A stretch of DNA of 64,000 bases, from positions 974,126 through 1,038,125 of the forward strand of contig QRDG01001831.1 in NCBI GenBank assembly GCA_012064385.1, written 5' to 3'. A model generated the notes under the pieces. That model searched no databases. It was not told the DNA's origin and saw nothing but the letters and a program-made list of their open reading frames with translations. Positions within the stretch are counted from its first letter, which is position 1. Each line of letters begins with the position of its first letter. The translations under genes were made by a program, and so were the position numbers. This stretch comes from Puccinellia tenuiflora (taxonomy: Eukaryota > Streptophyta > Magnoliopsida > Poales > Poaceae). This document shows, one piece after another, positions 34,380 to 46,164 of this stretch.

Positions 34380-37300
34380 TGATACGTCGCAAGCGTATCT
34401 ACTTTTCCAAATACTTTGCTATTGTTTTGCCTCTGATTTTTAATGAATTATTTGGAACTAACCCGAACTGACGATGTTTTCAGCAGAATTGCATTTGGTG
34501 TCTTTCTTTTGTGCAGGGTTGAAAAGTTCGCGGAAAATTCCAGAAAAATTAGAAAAAGAGTTTTTGAGAAGAATCAGCCACGGAGCCAGAAGACCCCGAG
34601 GGGGGACACCCCAGGAGCAGGGGCGGGTCCCACCTGCGGGTGGGCCCTAGGCCGCGGCCGGGGGCCGCCTGTAACGCCCCAAGATCGGTACTATGTAGAT
34701 TTTAGCGTTCCAGCCAAATCCGCATAATAACGATCCTAAAGGACGCCCACCAGGCATAACGTGCACGTCGCAACACACACGTTATGCGGGTGGAATTGTG
34801 ATAGCATTACAACAGTTCTCGATGGAACCCACCAAAGAACATATATATAACAACGACTCACAGAGTCAAGAGCAAAAGATACAATACAAGATCCAAAATA
34901 ACAACGGAAGCGGGTAGCGTCCGGCTACGGACAAGAAACGAATTGGAATAAGAGTCCTGAAGATAAACGAAGGCCCCATATCCCTGCCCAGGCCAAGCCG
35001 GAGGGATTCCCGAGCTAACGTTGTCAGACTTCAAACCTGTCGGCTGCATTGGAATAGTAGCCCCGAAGGGGTCAGTACTAGTAGAAGTACTGGCAAGTAA
35101 TACTCACAAGATATCAAAGCTGGAATTCCGGGGAAAGGGGGTAGCGATGAAGTGGCGGCAAGCAACACTAACAACTTATAGAGACACGCTACAACATTCG
35201 TCTATCAGAGACAAGGTAAGAGAGCGCATAAGGAACCAACTATACTACTCACCACATCAAAAACCCGCCCAAGTATTACTCCCTCGATCACCCACCCACG
35301 AGGAAGCAATCAGGGCAATTCACACGGTAGACAAGTTTTATGGGTTATTATTCAAGTAATCTATCTTACTAGTCAAATTATAATCATCAGGTGCAAGTTG
35401 TCTATGATCTTTTTAGCCAGCGCATTTCACCAAGTCGTCCATAACCGCGGACACGGCTTTTCGAAAAGATTTCACCCTGCAGGGATGCACAAATGAACCC
35501 ACACGCATCGAAACACTCGCTTAGAGGTGTACCGGTGGAGCGTTCGACGCAATACTTCCCTTCTCTACAAACAAGTCCAGGGAGCAACCTAGCTAGGTCT
35601 GATCCACCTTGAGAGTCCGGCCGAAGCTTCGAGGTGGGCCTAACCGTTGCGTGAACGGCTTCGGGAGGGAACACTCATACGATTGCCCCTCCTTCCACAT
35701 GCGGTTAACGCACGGTCCGCAACAACTATCGAAACACCCGAACTACTTGTGGCATCCTGGACAAGTTTGAGGATCCGGTAATAGATTGCGGGGAGGCCCA
35801 TAGAACTCCCACATGTGGTTAGTGCGCTCAGTCTTGGATCAGCGGAAAAGAACTCGGGTCCTAGGCGACACTAGCAGAACAAATCACCACGACTGGCCTT
35901 CCGCCGGTGCCTTATCTTTATTATATTATTCCCATCGCAACAGAAAATAAAGATTACCATTTTAGTTGAGCCTAGCTATCATATTATAAGCAAGACTAGA
36001 TAAAGAGATAACATGACTCGCACTAGGACTCACAGGGCTAACAAGGTAAAAAACAACAGGTAATAGGATGTGGAGGTGTGGCTATATCATGGCTGCAAGG
36101 TAAACATGCATATAGGATCGAGACACAAGCATCGTGACATAAGGCTAGCTAGGAACAAAAGATAGGTGGAGTAAGAGATAGAAAACAAGCATAGATAGCA
36201 AGGGAGTATCACTTGCCTGCAATCCGGTAGAGGTAGCAGAACCTGTCGTTGCTCACATCAACTCAACGTTCTATTCCCGAAGAAGCAACGAACACTGGAA
36301 ATGCAAAAGATGCATTTTACTACTACGGCAAAAGAATCGGCATGTTGATGACATGTATGCTTGACAAATTAAATGTGATTCAATTTTTATTACTAACACA
36401 TGGTAAAACATTTTAAATGGGATCGGTGCATAATATAGATGCACCGGATAAATCCCATAATTAAATTGATTTAATTCGACTAAATGGATAAAGGTGCGAT
36501 GTTAATTAATCATGCATGATTGTATAGGGTTTAGGGTTTGGGTTCACACGTTGGAACGAGGATCTTCGGATTTGGGACCGTCTTCAGATCGGGGAGGAAG
36601 TAGTTGAAGTAGTCGCCGTAGTCGAAGTAGCCGAAGTAGTCGTTCGTCTGGAGTCGAAGTAGTCGAGGTAGTCGTTCATCCGGAGTCAAAGTAGTCGACG
36701 TCGGGGAAGTAGTCGTACTCGGGTCGTCGTCGTGATGGACCTTGGCGTTCCGGGCTTCGGGGTCAACGGGGTCCAGGGCGTCGGGGTTCGGAGATCTTGT
36801 CGGGTTCCGGTCTTCGACTTCACGGACACGCACGAAGGCGGCCGGCACAAACGGACACGAAGATCTTGTCGACGGTCGGGGTACACGGCATCGGAGAACT
36901 CGGCGGGTTCCGGTCAGGGAAGAACTTGTCGTTTCACGTTTCACGGTCGTCGTGGAAGTCGTCCTTGTCGTATCCACACGGTCGGTTTTGCCGGCTTCAC
37001 GATGGGATCGGAAACGGAAACTTGGCCGGGAACGGGATCCGAAAACGTCGAGGAACCGGCGGCTCAAGGACACGGAGGCGAACGGGGAAAGACTGCAGCA
37101 GCAGGACGAGCACGGCATGGCAAAGGGCACATCCGGGTCAGCAGCAGGAGGAGGCGACCATCTGCAGGGGGCACGCACGACACAACGGGGCAGAAGAGGA
37201 GGCCGCTGATGCCAGCACGAAGGGGAGCAGGGGAGGGGGACCGGGCCGGGGCAGGGAGCCGGATCGAAGGAGACGATGGGAAAAGGAAGGAGGAGGTCGG

Positions 37301-39147
37301 GGCGACGACGGGGACGCACGGGTGGAGGAGCTCGCAGGGAGCAGGCAAGCATGGCGGAGGCGGGCCGCGGCGCGGGGAGCTCCGGGGAGGATGCGTGCGT
37401 GCGGGGACGGCGCGGCCGATGGGGAGGAGGCAGGGCCGGCGAGGTGGAGAGGAGAGGAGCAGGGGCCGGCGGGGCTGGAGACGGCAGTGCGCGACCGCGG
37501 AGGGAGGTGAGCTCGGTAGAGGGAGGAGTAGGTGGTGCGCGGGGTGGGGATGAGACGTGCGTGCTGGTGCGGGGAAGGAGAAAACACGGGAGAGAGGAGA
37601 AAGGATAAGAAGAGAGAGGGAAAAAAGGGTCTAGGGACCTGAAAAGAAAAGGAAAAGGACCAGAAAGCAAGGTGGGAGGACCTAGATGCAAAAGGAGGGA
37701 AAGGGAGGAGGGTGGCTGCAAGGTGCAAGGGGGGTAGGAGGAAAAGAGCCAGGGCAGGAATTAGGGTTTTGGAGGCTAGGTGGGCTTGGGCCGGTTTGGG
37801 CTACTCTCTCGTTCGCTCAAATTTATTTTTCTTTTGCAAATTAAATTTGGCAACTGATTTTAGAAAACGGAGACGACTTTTCTCGGAAAAACTTTTGCGA
37901 CACTTTTAGCAAATAAAATAGGGTTTAATAAAAATAGTTTTTGCTGTCAAAATATGCAATGCGATGATGCTGATGTCATGATGATGCCAAAAATAAAATA
38001 ACAAGCAATTCTAATTTGGGGAAAACCCCCGGACATTACACCGCCCCTGCCCCTGGAGCGTCGCCTCTCGGCCCCCCTTTGCATATAAGAAGCTTTTGAC
38101 CTAAAAACGTCGACCCCCCGATCACTTTTTCCAGAAACCTTACGGAGCTCCGCCACCATCGCGAAACCTAAATTCCGGGTCCAGGATCGCTGTTCCGGCA
38201 CCCTGCCGGAGTGGAGATCGCCGCCATCGTCACCGCCAACGCCTCTCCATCAACCATCCATGCCATCCCCCTCTATGTGTGAGTAGTTCCCTGCTGTAGG
38301 CAAGGGGATGGAAGGGATTGAATAAGATTGCTCATGTAATTCGATGCCAAATTGTTAGGGCATGACGCCTAGTATCCCCTATTTGTGTTAACCATTGTTT
38401 GTATAATTAGTTATGATTAATGCTTTGTCACTTTGGGACCGGGTGCCATGATTCAAATCTGATCACTTTATGTTTCATGAATATAATTGATGTTTGGGTC
38501 CTATCTACTAGTTGTATGCACTTGTTGTCAACCGGAACCGGAGACCCCGAGTGACAGAAACGGGGACATCGATGGGAATGGTTGGTAACTTGAGGGTTAC
38601 ATGTATTCATTGTGTGTTAATGCTTTGCTCCGGTGTTCTATTAAAAGGAACACCTTAATTGCCATTTGTTCCTTAATTGGCCCGGCTGAAACCGGATGGC
38701 AGGACAAAAGATGCCATGCAAGTTCTTATTGTAAGCACGTACGGCTAAATTAGGAATACATGCATATGATTGTTTAATACTTGGATGCTATATTTATTTG
38801 CTTCGTGCATAGTTATGTTTATTTCATGAGCTATCTTATTCATGCAATGCTAGTCTATCCATCCCTATGCCTACGGTATTTTTAATCCTGCTGTTTACAA
38901 TTAATATTTCTGTTGTCACCATTGCTGCCTTTATTTTGTTACTGCTGTTACTGTTCTACTGCTGCCATCAAATTACTGTTACTACTGATAAATTGCTTAT
39001 AGAGAGATCCTTTTCAGGTGTGGTTGAATTGACAACTCAACTGCTAAGGCTTATAAATATTCTTTGCCTCCCCTTGTGTCAAATCAATAAATTAGGGTCA
39101 TACTACCCACGAAGACTGTTGCGATCCCCTACACTTGTGGGTCATCA
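34380..39147 (+). mobile_element. Solo LTR (TGATACG...GGGTCATCA family) inside Gypsy A
   Basis: It starts TGATACGTCGCAAGCG and ends CTTGTGGGTCATCA, flanked by a perfect GTCAG duplication (34375-34379, 39148-39152). Typical internal motifs are GTGAGTAGTTCCC at 38279 and TTTGCCTCCCCTTGTGTC near 39065. It is itself interrupted by another LTR at 34670-38040, so its own length is about 1.4 kb. It has no coding region. Confidence 0.88.
34670..38040 (-). mobile_element. LTR E, a second-level nested solo LTR
   Basis: A 3.37-kb TG...CA unit flanked by a perfect CCGCC duplication (34665-34669, 38041-38045). Read on the minus strand it starts TGTAATGTCCGGGGG and ends GGGGCGTTACA, parallel to the long LTRs L1-L3. 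It holds the conserved core (35437-35484, minus), a GCAAGTG donor-like site after GATTGCAG near 36214, and a GC-rich leader (36540-37730). The leader includes repeated GACTACTTC units at 36580-36690. The 396-residue Pro/Ser-rich minus-strand frame (36531-37721) appears to be a composition artefact. Confidence 0.85.
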
Positions 39148-39198
39148 GTCAGCACCAACCCAAATACAGTTTTTGTAACACAAAAGACCCTCTTGCAA

Positions 39199-41164
39199 CT
39201 AGAACACGGAATGAGACTGTGGCTGAACAGCGAGTTGTTGCAGTAGTACCTTAGTTTTGCTGTCATTCTCATAGCTAGACACAATATCAGTCAACCACAT
39301 GGGCTGAACCAGAGAAACTTCCAACACTTCCAGTTGTTCAGGCGGCCTCCTAGATAAAGCATTTGCAACCTTATTGTCACTGCCCTTCTTATACACTATC
39401 TTGTATTGCAATCCCATCAATTTGGTCAAAGCTTTTTGCTGCCAATTTGTGTGCAATCTTTGATCAGTTAAGTTGCACAAACTTTTCTGGTCAGTGAGAA
39501 TAATGAATTCCTTAATTTGCAAATAACACCTCCATTGTTGAATAGCCAATAAGATGGCCAAATACTCTTTTTCATAGACTGACAAGTCTGGTTCTTGGGG
39601 CCCAAAGCTGTACTCACATAGGCCAAAGGATGCCCTTCCTGCATAAGTACTGCACCAATCCCAACATCACAAGCATCTGTTTCAATTACAAAAACCTTAG
39701 AAAAATATGGCAAGGCCAGCACAGGGGTAGAGATTAAAGCTTGTTTCAGTGTCTGGAAGGCATTTTCAGTTTCAGATGTCCATATGAACAAGGCCCCCTT
39801 CTTGAGCAGATTGGTCAAGGGTCTACATATGATGCCATAATTCTGAATATGTTTTCTGTAATATCCAGTCATACCCAACCAGCTTCTCACTTGTTTGACT
39901 GTGGTGGGGCAGGCCAAGTGACTATAGTTGCAATTTTTGTTGCATCAGTAGAAACTCCTTTGCTGCTCACTGTGTATCCTAAATACTACCCTCCGTTCCT
40001 TGATGTAAGGTGTATAGTTTTTTGAGAAAAATTTCAAAATATAAGGTGTATTGCGATTTTTAGACAATTTTACCACTCCAAAGATGAATTAAATACCTCC
40101 ACGGAGAGATTTGATAGATTGTTTTTAATTTGTGGCTGTTAGGAACACCTCTCTCCCTGATTTTTCCATGTGAAATGATTCCACCATGTGCAAAATTCTC
40201 ATGTCTTAATATCCATGCCAGAAAACTATACACCCTACATTCAGGAACGGAGGGAGTAAGTAATTTCTTGCTAGGCAAAAGCACATTTCGATAACTTAAC
40301 TTGCCACTGGTGCTGAGCCAAAATATTCAGAACTTGCCGCAGATGCAGCAAATGTTCCTCATAAGTTGGACTGTAGATTAAGATGTCATCGAAAAAGACA
40401 ATGGCACACTTGCGAAGGACAGGCGCCAAAGTGTCGTTCATGGCCCTTTGAAAGGTTGCAGGGGCCCAGTTAATCCAAATGGCATCACTTTAAATTCAAA
40501 GTGACCGTGGTGTGTTTGAAAGGTTGTCTTACTTTCTTTTCCAGGAGCCAAACGAATCTGGTGGTACCATGCTCTTAAGTCCAACTTAGAAAACCAACAA
40601 GCTCCATGAAGTTCATCCAACAACTCATCAATGACAGGTAAAGGGTATTTGCCCTTCTTAGTCAAGGCATTCAGATATCTATAATCAATCACAGGACGCC
40701 ATGTGGAATCCTTTTTGCGCACCAAAATGAGTGGGGAAGAAAAAGGACTGCTACTGTATTGTATGACACCTTGCTGTAACAATTCCTCAATCTGTTTCTC
40801 TATCTCTGACTTTAGTTCAGGTGCATACCTATATGGACGTACCGACACTGGTTGAGATCCTGGCAGCAATGGAATAGTGATCATATCTTCTACTTGGAGG
40901 CAGTCCTGTAGGTGCAACAAAAACTGAAGCAAATTGATCCAACAATTTCTGTATTTCTGAGGATACTGACAAAACCTCATCACTAACAACATGTACTTCT
41001 ACAGCAAAACACCGTACACTATCACACTGAATTCCTAAGAAGGTAATGGAGTGACCTTGGTGATTGACAGTAAGCCACTGCTCCCCCCAGTCCACGCACA
41101 TAGGGCCCAAAGATGCCAACCAATCCAGACCTAAAATACTATCATAGTGACCCAAAGAAAGCAA
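39199..41164 (-). pseudogene. Gypsy A reverse transcriptase and RNase H (frameshifted)
   Basis: Pieces run downward from 41164. First is the protease tail (SILGLDWLASLGPM). RT follows (KSEIEKQIEELLQQGVIQ, SSPLILVRKKDSTWRPVIDYRYLNALT, KLDLRAWYHQIR, VMPFGL). The catalytic box then reads FFDDIL, and the connection/RNase H region has ETDACDVGIGAVLMQEGHP, EKEYLAILLAIQQWR and NKVANALSRR. Frameshifts are visible near 40880 and 40440, and a MITE sits at 39986-40256. The frame stops soon after 39199, before the solo LTR. Confidence 0.88.
39986..40256. mobile_element. Stowaway-type MITE inside Gypsy A pol
   Basis: Ends CTACCCTCCGTTCCTTGATG and its near complement CAGGAACGGAGGGAG are flanked by TA (39984-39985, 40257-40258). 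Removing it joins VLLPSKKLL with LGYTVSSKGVST, as expected in RT. It is 271 bp long. Confidence 0.82.
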
Positions 41165-41250
41165 CCTAAACCTGGTTGTAAATTATGCTGCCTCGTACTG
41201 CCACTTGCAATCAGGAACATGTAACTTGCTAGTCAGGACAGTGCCATCAG

Positions 41251-41580
41251 CTACCTTGACTGAAACTGTGTGGCCATTGGGCAAACTCCAGGTAATTGAG
41301 CAGCAAATTTAGCATTGAGGAAGGAGTGTGTACTTCCAGAGTCTATCAACATAGTGTAGCTAACACCTGAAATTTGAATTTCCACTTGCATAGCAGCTAT
41401 TGGTTTCTCTGAACCAAGTGCAGCAGAAGAAATGCACATAAGTTCAGTATCTTCCTCCAGTTCAGAGCCATCTTCCCCTGAGTACTGTTGGAACATATCT
41501 ATCATTTCTTGCACTACATGCAGCTGCACAGTTCCTTGGCATTTGTGTTCCTTTCCCCATCTCTCCCCGCATGTGTAACA
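41251..41580 (-). pseudogene. Gypsy A gag zinc knuckle and protease
   Basis: The minus-strand frame has a zinc knuckle (CYTCGERWGKEHKC, 41580-41539; spacing CX2CX7HXC) followed by the aspartic protease active site LIDSGSTHSFLN. It is out of frame with the gag ORF upstream, and the protease frame is lost near 41251. Confidence 0.8.
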
Positions 41581-41606
41581 TAACCATTTTGCTCTTCCAA
41601 AATTCC

Positions 41607-42653
41607 TTAGTGCAATCCACTTGTCCTCATGTGCTGGTTTGCTGGTGTGTGTATTAGTCCTATCAACCAGAACTCTAGCAGCAGGGGTTGGACTCGGTGG
41701 TACAAATCGTTCGTAATTGGGGTTGAATTGAATGGTGTTGAGCCATCACCTAACTCTTCATGCAGACATGCTAGTTGATAAGCTGTATCAAGATCTTCAG
41801 GCAATTGAATAGCAACCATCAGACAAACAGGAGCCTACAAGCCATCCATGAACCTTGTGACATAGTACAACGGATCTGGATGGTGCCCATAAGCAGATAG
41901 CTTATCCATAAGCTGTGAAAATTCTTCAACATATGCCTTGACTGACGAACTCCGATGAATGTGAAACATCTTGCGCAGAAGAGTGGCATGCTGATTGCGA
42001 CCAAAACGAGCTTGTAGTGCGATACATAAATCATCCCAAACTGCCTTTGGAAATTTCTGCCTATACGCCTCTAACCATTTTGCAGCTGGCCCTTCAAACT
42101 GTGCTGATGCATACGACACCCAGAGAGACGATGGAGTTCCCCATAAGTGGAAATATTCTTCACACCTAGATTGCCATAAGCGAGGTTGCACTCCCTCGAA
42201 CCGTGGTAATTCCACACGCGGGCCAGGAGTAAAATGGTCAGGACACTCTAGAAACATTTCTTCACCAGATTTATCCAGGGAATAGGAGTTGTGGTGGTCA
42301 CGTGTACCTCTCGCTGGAGGCGGAACATAGTATCCCGGCCTCCGGCCTTGATTTTCTCCACGGTGGCCCAACTGGCCCTCAACGTCCTCAGGCGACGTTC
42401 TCGCCGTTGCCCCGGGTGTCGCTGATGTCGAAGCACTTGAACCCAATTTGTCCAGCGTGCGTCGGATCTCGAACATTGCCTCGTCGACCATGGTGTTCAG
42501 ATCGGCGAACTTGGTGTCGTTGTCCTTGATGAGCTGTGTCATGGCTTGCGTCGATGTCGATCGGAAGGCGTTCACCCGCTCCTCCACCACCTCCTTCGCT
42601 GAGACCTTCAAAATATCGTAGTTCTGCTTGACCTCTGGCGTGAGATTCTCCAT
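41607..42653 (-). pseudogene. Gypsy A gag (capsid region), interrupted
   Basis: The ATG at 42653 (MENLTPEVKQNY) is a plausible start; the open frame also reads through to the primer site. The capsid core is recognisable (PRFEGVQPRLWQSRCEEYFHLW, AAKWLEAYRQKFP, VKAYVEEFSQLMDKLSAYG). A TAG after FMDGL (41832-41834) interrupts it, and the same frame resumes to about 41700 before a frameshift. Confidence 0.85.
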
Positions 42654-42721
42654 TGCTTGGCGACGAAGTTGCTGCCGATGTTGCGTGTCGTGCTCGTGCT
42701 CCGGAAGCGCCAGGATCTGAT

Positions 42722-42733
42722 GCTCTGATACCA
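42722..42733 (-). promoter_or_regulatory. Primer binding site of Gypsy A (tRNA-iMet)
   Basis: The minus strand reads TGGTATCAGAGC, 2 bp from the 5' LTR edge at 42736. Confidence 0.9.
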
Positions 42734-42735
42734 AT

Positions 42736-43069
42736 TGTTCGATCCCTCTCGTAGCACAGGGGATTCACGCACGCGATGAGGATCTAGATCGAATTGCGGA
42801 GTTGGAATTAGGGATCAGACTACCACCCATCCACCCTCACGTCTGTTCCAATCTAGTTACAAGCCAACAACCCAACAGGTTTCGTCTTCCTTCCGGCCTA
42901 TCCTCTCTCTCTCTCTCACTCTGCTAGCGTTTATATAACAGATCAGACGAGCCAATCGTCTCCCATCATCCACGCGGGCTTCTTCTTCTCTCTCTTGGGC
43001 CGGCCTTCTGAATTGACTTGGGCCTCAACTCCTTCTTCAACCGTTGATTTCCCGCCTTGGCTGCTAACA
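42736..43069 (-). repeat. 5' LTR of Gypsy A
   Basis: 334 bp; the plus strand reads TGTTCGATCC...GGCTGCTAACA. Partner of 32804-33135. Confidence 0.92.
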
Positions 43070-43074
43070 TCACC

Positions 43075-43309
43075 CCTCTCTTATATCACCGATGTGGAGG
43101 CACATCTGCAATAGAGTAAGGCCTATATATTGCCGATATGTGTTTCATCGACAAAGGAGTTCAAGCAATCTCTGTTGGCTATGTGAGGGTGCGTCAGTGG
43201 AGGTTTTTCAGTCTCGACCATGTCGCTTGAGGAGGCCACAACGCACGCAAAGTCTTCTTCGTGTGTACTGAGGTCATGTAGCGCATAGGGATTTTTATGT
43301 GTACTGAGG
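43075..43309. other. Low-copy DNA between Gypsy A and the next LTR element
   Basis: About 230 bp without repeat similarity. With 45854-46164 it would have formed the upstream region of the acidic-protein gene before the insertions. TGAGG at 43305-43309 is a target duplication. Confidence 0.5.
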
Positions 43310-45848
43310 TGAAAGTGCATGGTTGCCCCCATGTGTGGTTTTGGTAATTAATGACAATCTCTGTGTACTAATGTTTGTATTGAGCTACTTGTCGGTTGTG
43401 TCCATTTGTGTTGCTTGATCTCCATTTTTTGGAATCAAGGCTAAGGGAAGAAGGGTATTTGTTGATCAAGGCTAAGGCCCAGTTCTTTTGGCAGCTTAAA
43501 AAATAAGCTGCCACCTCGCCATCTTCTCCTATAAGCCACCCGGCTTATTACTTGAAGCTTCGAGTTTGGTTATAGGATGACTAGTTTAGAAGCTCCAAGT
43601 AATAAGCCGGGTGGCTTATAGAAGAAGCTGGGGAGGGGGCAGCTTATTTTTTAAGCTGGCAAAAGAACTGGGCCTAAGTGCGAGTTGATCAACACTCAAG
43701 TCCATGTGAAGATATGCCGAAGAGTGCCTCTCCCATATTGGTGTAAGGGGGAGCAATATGCGAGTCTTCACTGAGCGAAGCGCAAGTGGATTATGCGCAA
43801 GGCAAAGGTATGATCTTGATAGACTTTCTATTTTGCCGGTCTCATGATGTTAGTTGAGAGACCGGGTTATAGGATAGATAGCCGTAATATCAAGAGGGGC
43901 TCTCGACCGACTATCTTGATTGTATCGTTCATGGAGATCTCAAACCTTTGCATCCTTGCAATCATCCTTATTGGTTCTTATTTGGCTCTTATCGTGGTGT
44001 GGTCTTAGTGAGGGGAACCTAGTAGATCTTGATTTTGGAGTTCTTGGTGATTCTCCTCTTTGTTCTTCCTCTTAAATCCCTCCATAGCATTAGTTGCTTT
44101 GGTTGGATTTCGGAGAGAAGGATTTGACCACTTAGTGTGTTCTTGCCATTGCATTAGTTGCATCGGGTTGTTCTCTCCACGAAGTTTCGTGAGATTGAAG
44201 TGCGAGAAGCTTGTTACTCTTGGGTGCAATGTGTTCCCAAGAGCTTGTGCCTCTTGGGTGCATTGTGTACCCTAGACGGTTGGTGGTGTCGCGAAGACTT
44301 CGAGTTGTGAAGCTTCGGGCAAGGTTTGGGAGCCCCCGATTGAGTTGTGGGTGTGTGCCCCAAGATCGTTGTAAAGGCTCCGGATTCCACCTTGAAGGAT
44401 TCCGATAGTGGAAGGTGAACCTAACCCTTGGGGTGAGGTTCATCGGAGAATAGGGTGAGGCCTTTTGTGGCATCTTGAGTAGGCCTTTTGTGGCGAGCTC
44501 ACACCCCTCCAATGAGACGTACTCCCTTAACAAAGAAGAACTCGGGAATACATCCTCATCTCCGTGTGCCTCGGTTATTTCTATACCCGAGCTCTTTACT
44601 TATGCAACTTACATTGTTATAGCCTTCATGCTTGAAGTTTTATATTTTGCTATCATCTTGTTGCTTGCCTTGCTTAGCATAAGTTGTTGGTGCACATAGG
44701 TGAGCCTAGTTTATTTAGGTTGTTGGCTTGTTAATTTAAACACCTAGTTTTATTCCGCAATTAGCAAGCCTTAAATTGAAAAAGTGTTAATCGCCTATTC
44801 ACCCCCTCTAGGCGACATCGCGGCATCGTTTGTTCTTTCATGAAGGCAACGAGCTCATCTCCCTTTTACCTGGATAGGTGTATTGCTCATCTTCCTTTCT
44901 GATTTCACAACTGGACTTTCCTGCATGAGAACTGCACCTTTGAATCCACAGGCTTAGTGACCATCTTCCCAGTTGTTGCCACCTGCACCTCTATCTTTAG
45001 AGATGAAGGTTTCTGAATCATGCCTTCATGAAGAAGCCACTCGGTCTCAACCTCCGTTTGAGTAATTAGTTTCCCATGTATCATATTCTATCCACGGTTC
45101 CGGCGACGACAGGAAAAAACTCGTGTTTCCAGTACCAATTCGGGTTGGGCATCCCCGGGTCCGGCGACGAGAGGAAGAAGAACTCGTGTTTCTAGTACCA
45201 ATTCAGGTTGGGCATCTATCTTCACTTTTAAACCAAGAAATATCAATCTTCACACGGTGCTCCCCACGGTGATTCGTGGGATTGAAGGTTGGGAGCTTGT
45301 TACTCTTGGGTCATTGGACCCTAGACGGTGTTGTGGTGATTCTTCGGAGCCTCCAATTCGGTTGTGGATGCGTGCCCCAAGCTTAGTGGTGTAAAGGCTC
45401 CAGATTCTTCTAGAAGGATTCCGATAGTGAAGGTGAACCAAACCCTTGGGTGAGGTTCATCGGAGAATAGGGTGTGGCCTTTGTGGCATCTTGAGTAGGC
45501 CTCTTGTGGCGAGCTCACACCCCTCCAACGAGACGTACTCCCTCAACAAGGAGGAACTCAGGAATACATCCTCATCTCCGCGTGCCTCGGTTATTTCTAT
45601 ACCCGAGTCTTTTTACTTATGCAATTTACATTGTGATAGCCTTCGTGCTTGAAGTTTATATCTTGCTATCACCTTGTTGCTTGCCTTGCTTAGCATAAGT
45701 TGTTGGTGCACATAGGCGAGCCTAGTTTATTTAGGTTGTTGGCTTGTTAATTTAAACACCTAGTTTTATTCCGCAATTATCAAGCCTTAAACCGGAAAAT
45801 TTTTGTCGCCTATTCACCCCCCCCTAGGCGACATCGTTTGTTCTTTCA
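43310..45848 (+). mobile_element. Shrunken LTR element, copy B of the TGAAAG...CTTTCA family
   Basis: A perfect TGAGG duplication flanks the whole unit (43305-43309, 45849-45853). The left LTR (43310-44840) begins TGAAAGTGCATGG and ends TTGTTCTTTCA. The right LTR (about 45242-45848) keeps only its last 600 bp. The 400-bp interior (44841-45241) shows no coding. Compared with copy A the left LTR lacks the GC-rich centre, with a junction near 44010. It also carries a Tourist MITE. I read it as one full insertion reduced by deletions. Confidence 0.75.
43476..43674. mobile_element. Tourist-like MITE with TAA duplication
   Basis: The 199-bp inverted repeat begins GGCCCAGTTCTTTTGGCAGC and ends with its complement. 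TAA at 43473-43475 and 43675-43677 is the PIF/Harbinger-type duplication. Copy A of the same LTR (around 4895) lacks the insert, which confirms the boundaries. Confidence 0.9.
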
Positions 45849-45853
45849 TGAGG

Positions 45854-46164
45854 TCATGTCGCACATGTAAATACAAAACCATACCAATTATTGGGCTGGA
45901 CCAAAGCCGGCCCAGGACCACTTCGGACGATTTCTCCGTAGTACAAGCTTCAAGCGTGCTAATTCTCAACAACAACAAAAAAGCTACAAGCGTGCTACAA
46001 GTGATGCATAACCAGAGTTTGTCTGGAGTCCGTTCGAGAAGGCGGTGTTGGGCCTCTATAAGGAGACAACACCTCCGCCTCGGACACCTACGAATCGAGA
46101 GCTAGGGTTCCAAATCAAGGAGCGAGGCTAGGTGCGGGAGATCGATCAAGCTAAGGCTGAAAAG
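45854..46164 (+). promoter_or_regulatory. Promoter and leader of the acidic-protein gene
   Basis: TATAAG at 46057-46062 (GGCCTCTATAAGGAGAC) is followed by a purine-rich leader (GAGCTAGGGTTCC at about 46098) to the ATG at 46165. The LTR element at 43310-45848 lies about 200 bp upstream of the TATA box. Confidence 0.45.

Larger units (their letters stand above)
32804..43069 (-). mobile_element. Gypsy A: Ty3/Gypsy chromovirus (Reina-like), dead, with nested insertions
   Basis: Short LTRs (32804-33135 and 42736-43069) are flanked by a perfect TCACC duplication (32799-32803, 43070-43074). Order on the minus strand is 5' LTR, primer site, gag, protease, RT, RNase H, [4.8-kb insertion], integrase with chromodomain-like tail, 3' LTR. 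Counting by eye, the LTRs differ by about 10 substitutions and 2 indels over 330 bp (about 3%). Several frameshifts and stops kill the polyprotein. Short LTRs and integrase before the 3' LTR suit the Reina group, but the clade is inferred. Confidence 0.93.

Noticed and set aside
36531..37721. 396-residue open frame on the minus strand inside LTR E
   Set aside because: Extreme Pro/Ser/Arg content in a GC-rich LTR leader, openness in several frames at once, and no domain. It looks like composition, not a gene.
43310..44840. Copy B left LTR as a stand-alone solo LTR with TGAGG/TGAAG flanks
   Set aside because: The perfect TGAGG match at 45849-45853 after a second CTTTCA end explains the structure better as one larger insertion.
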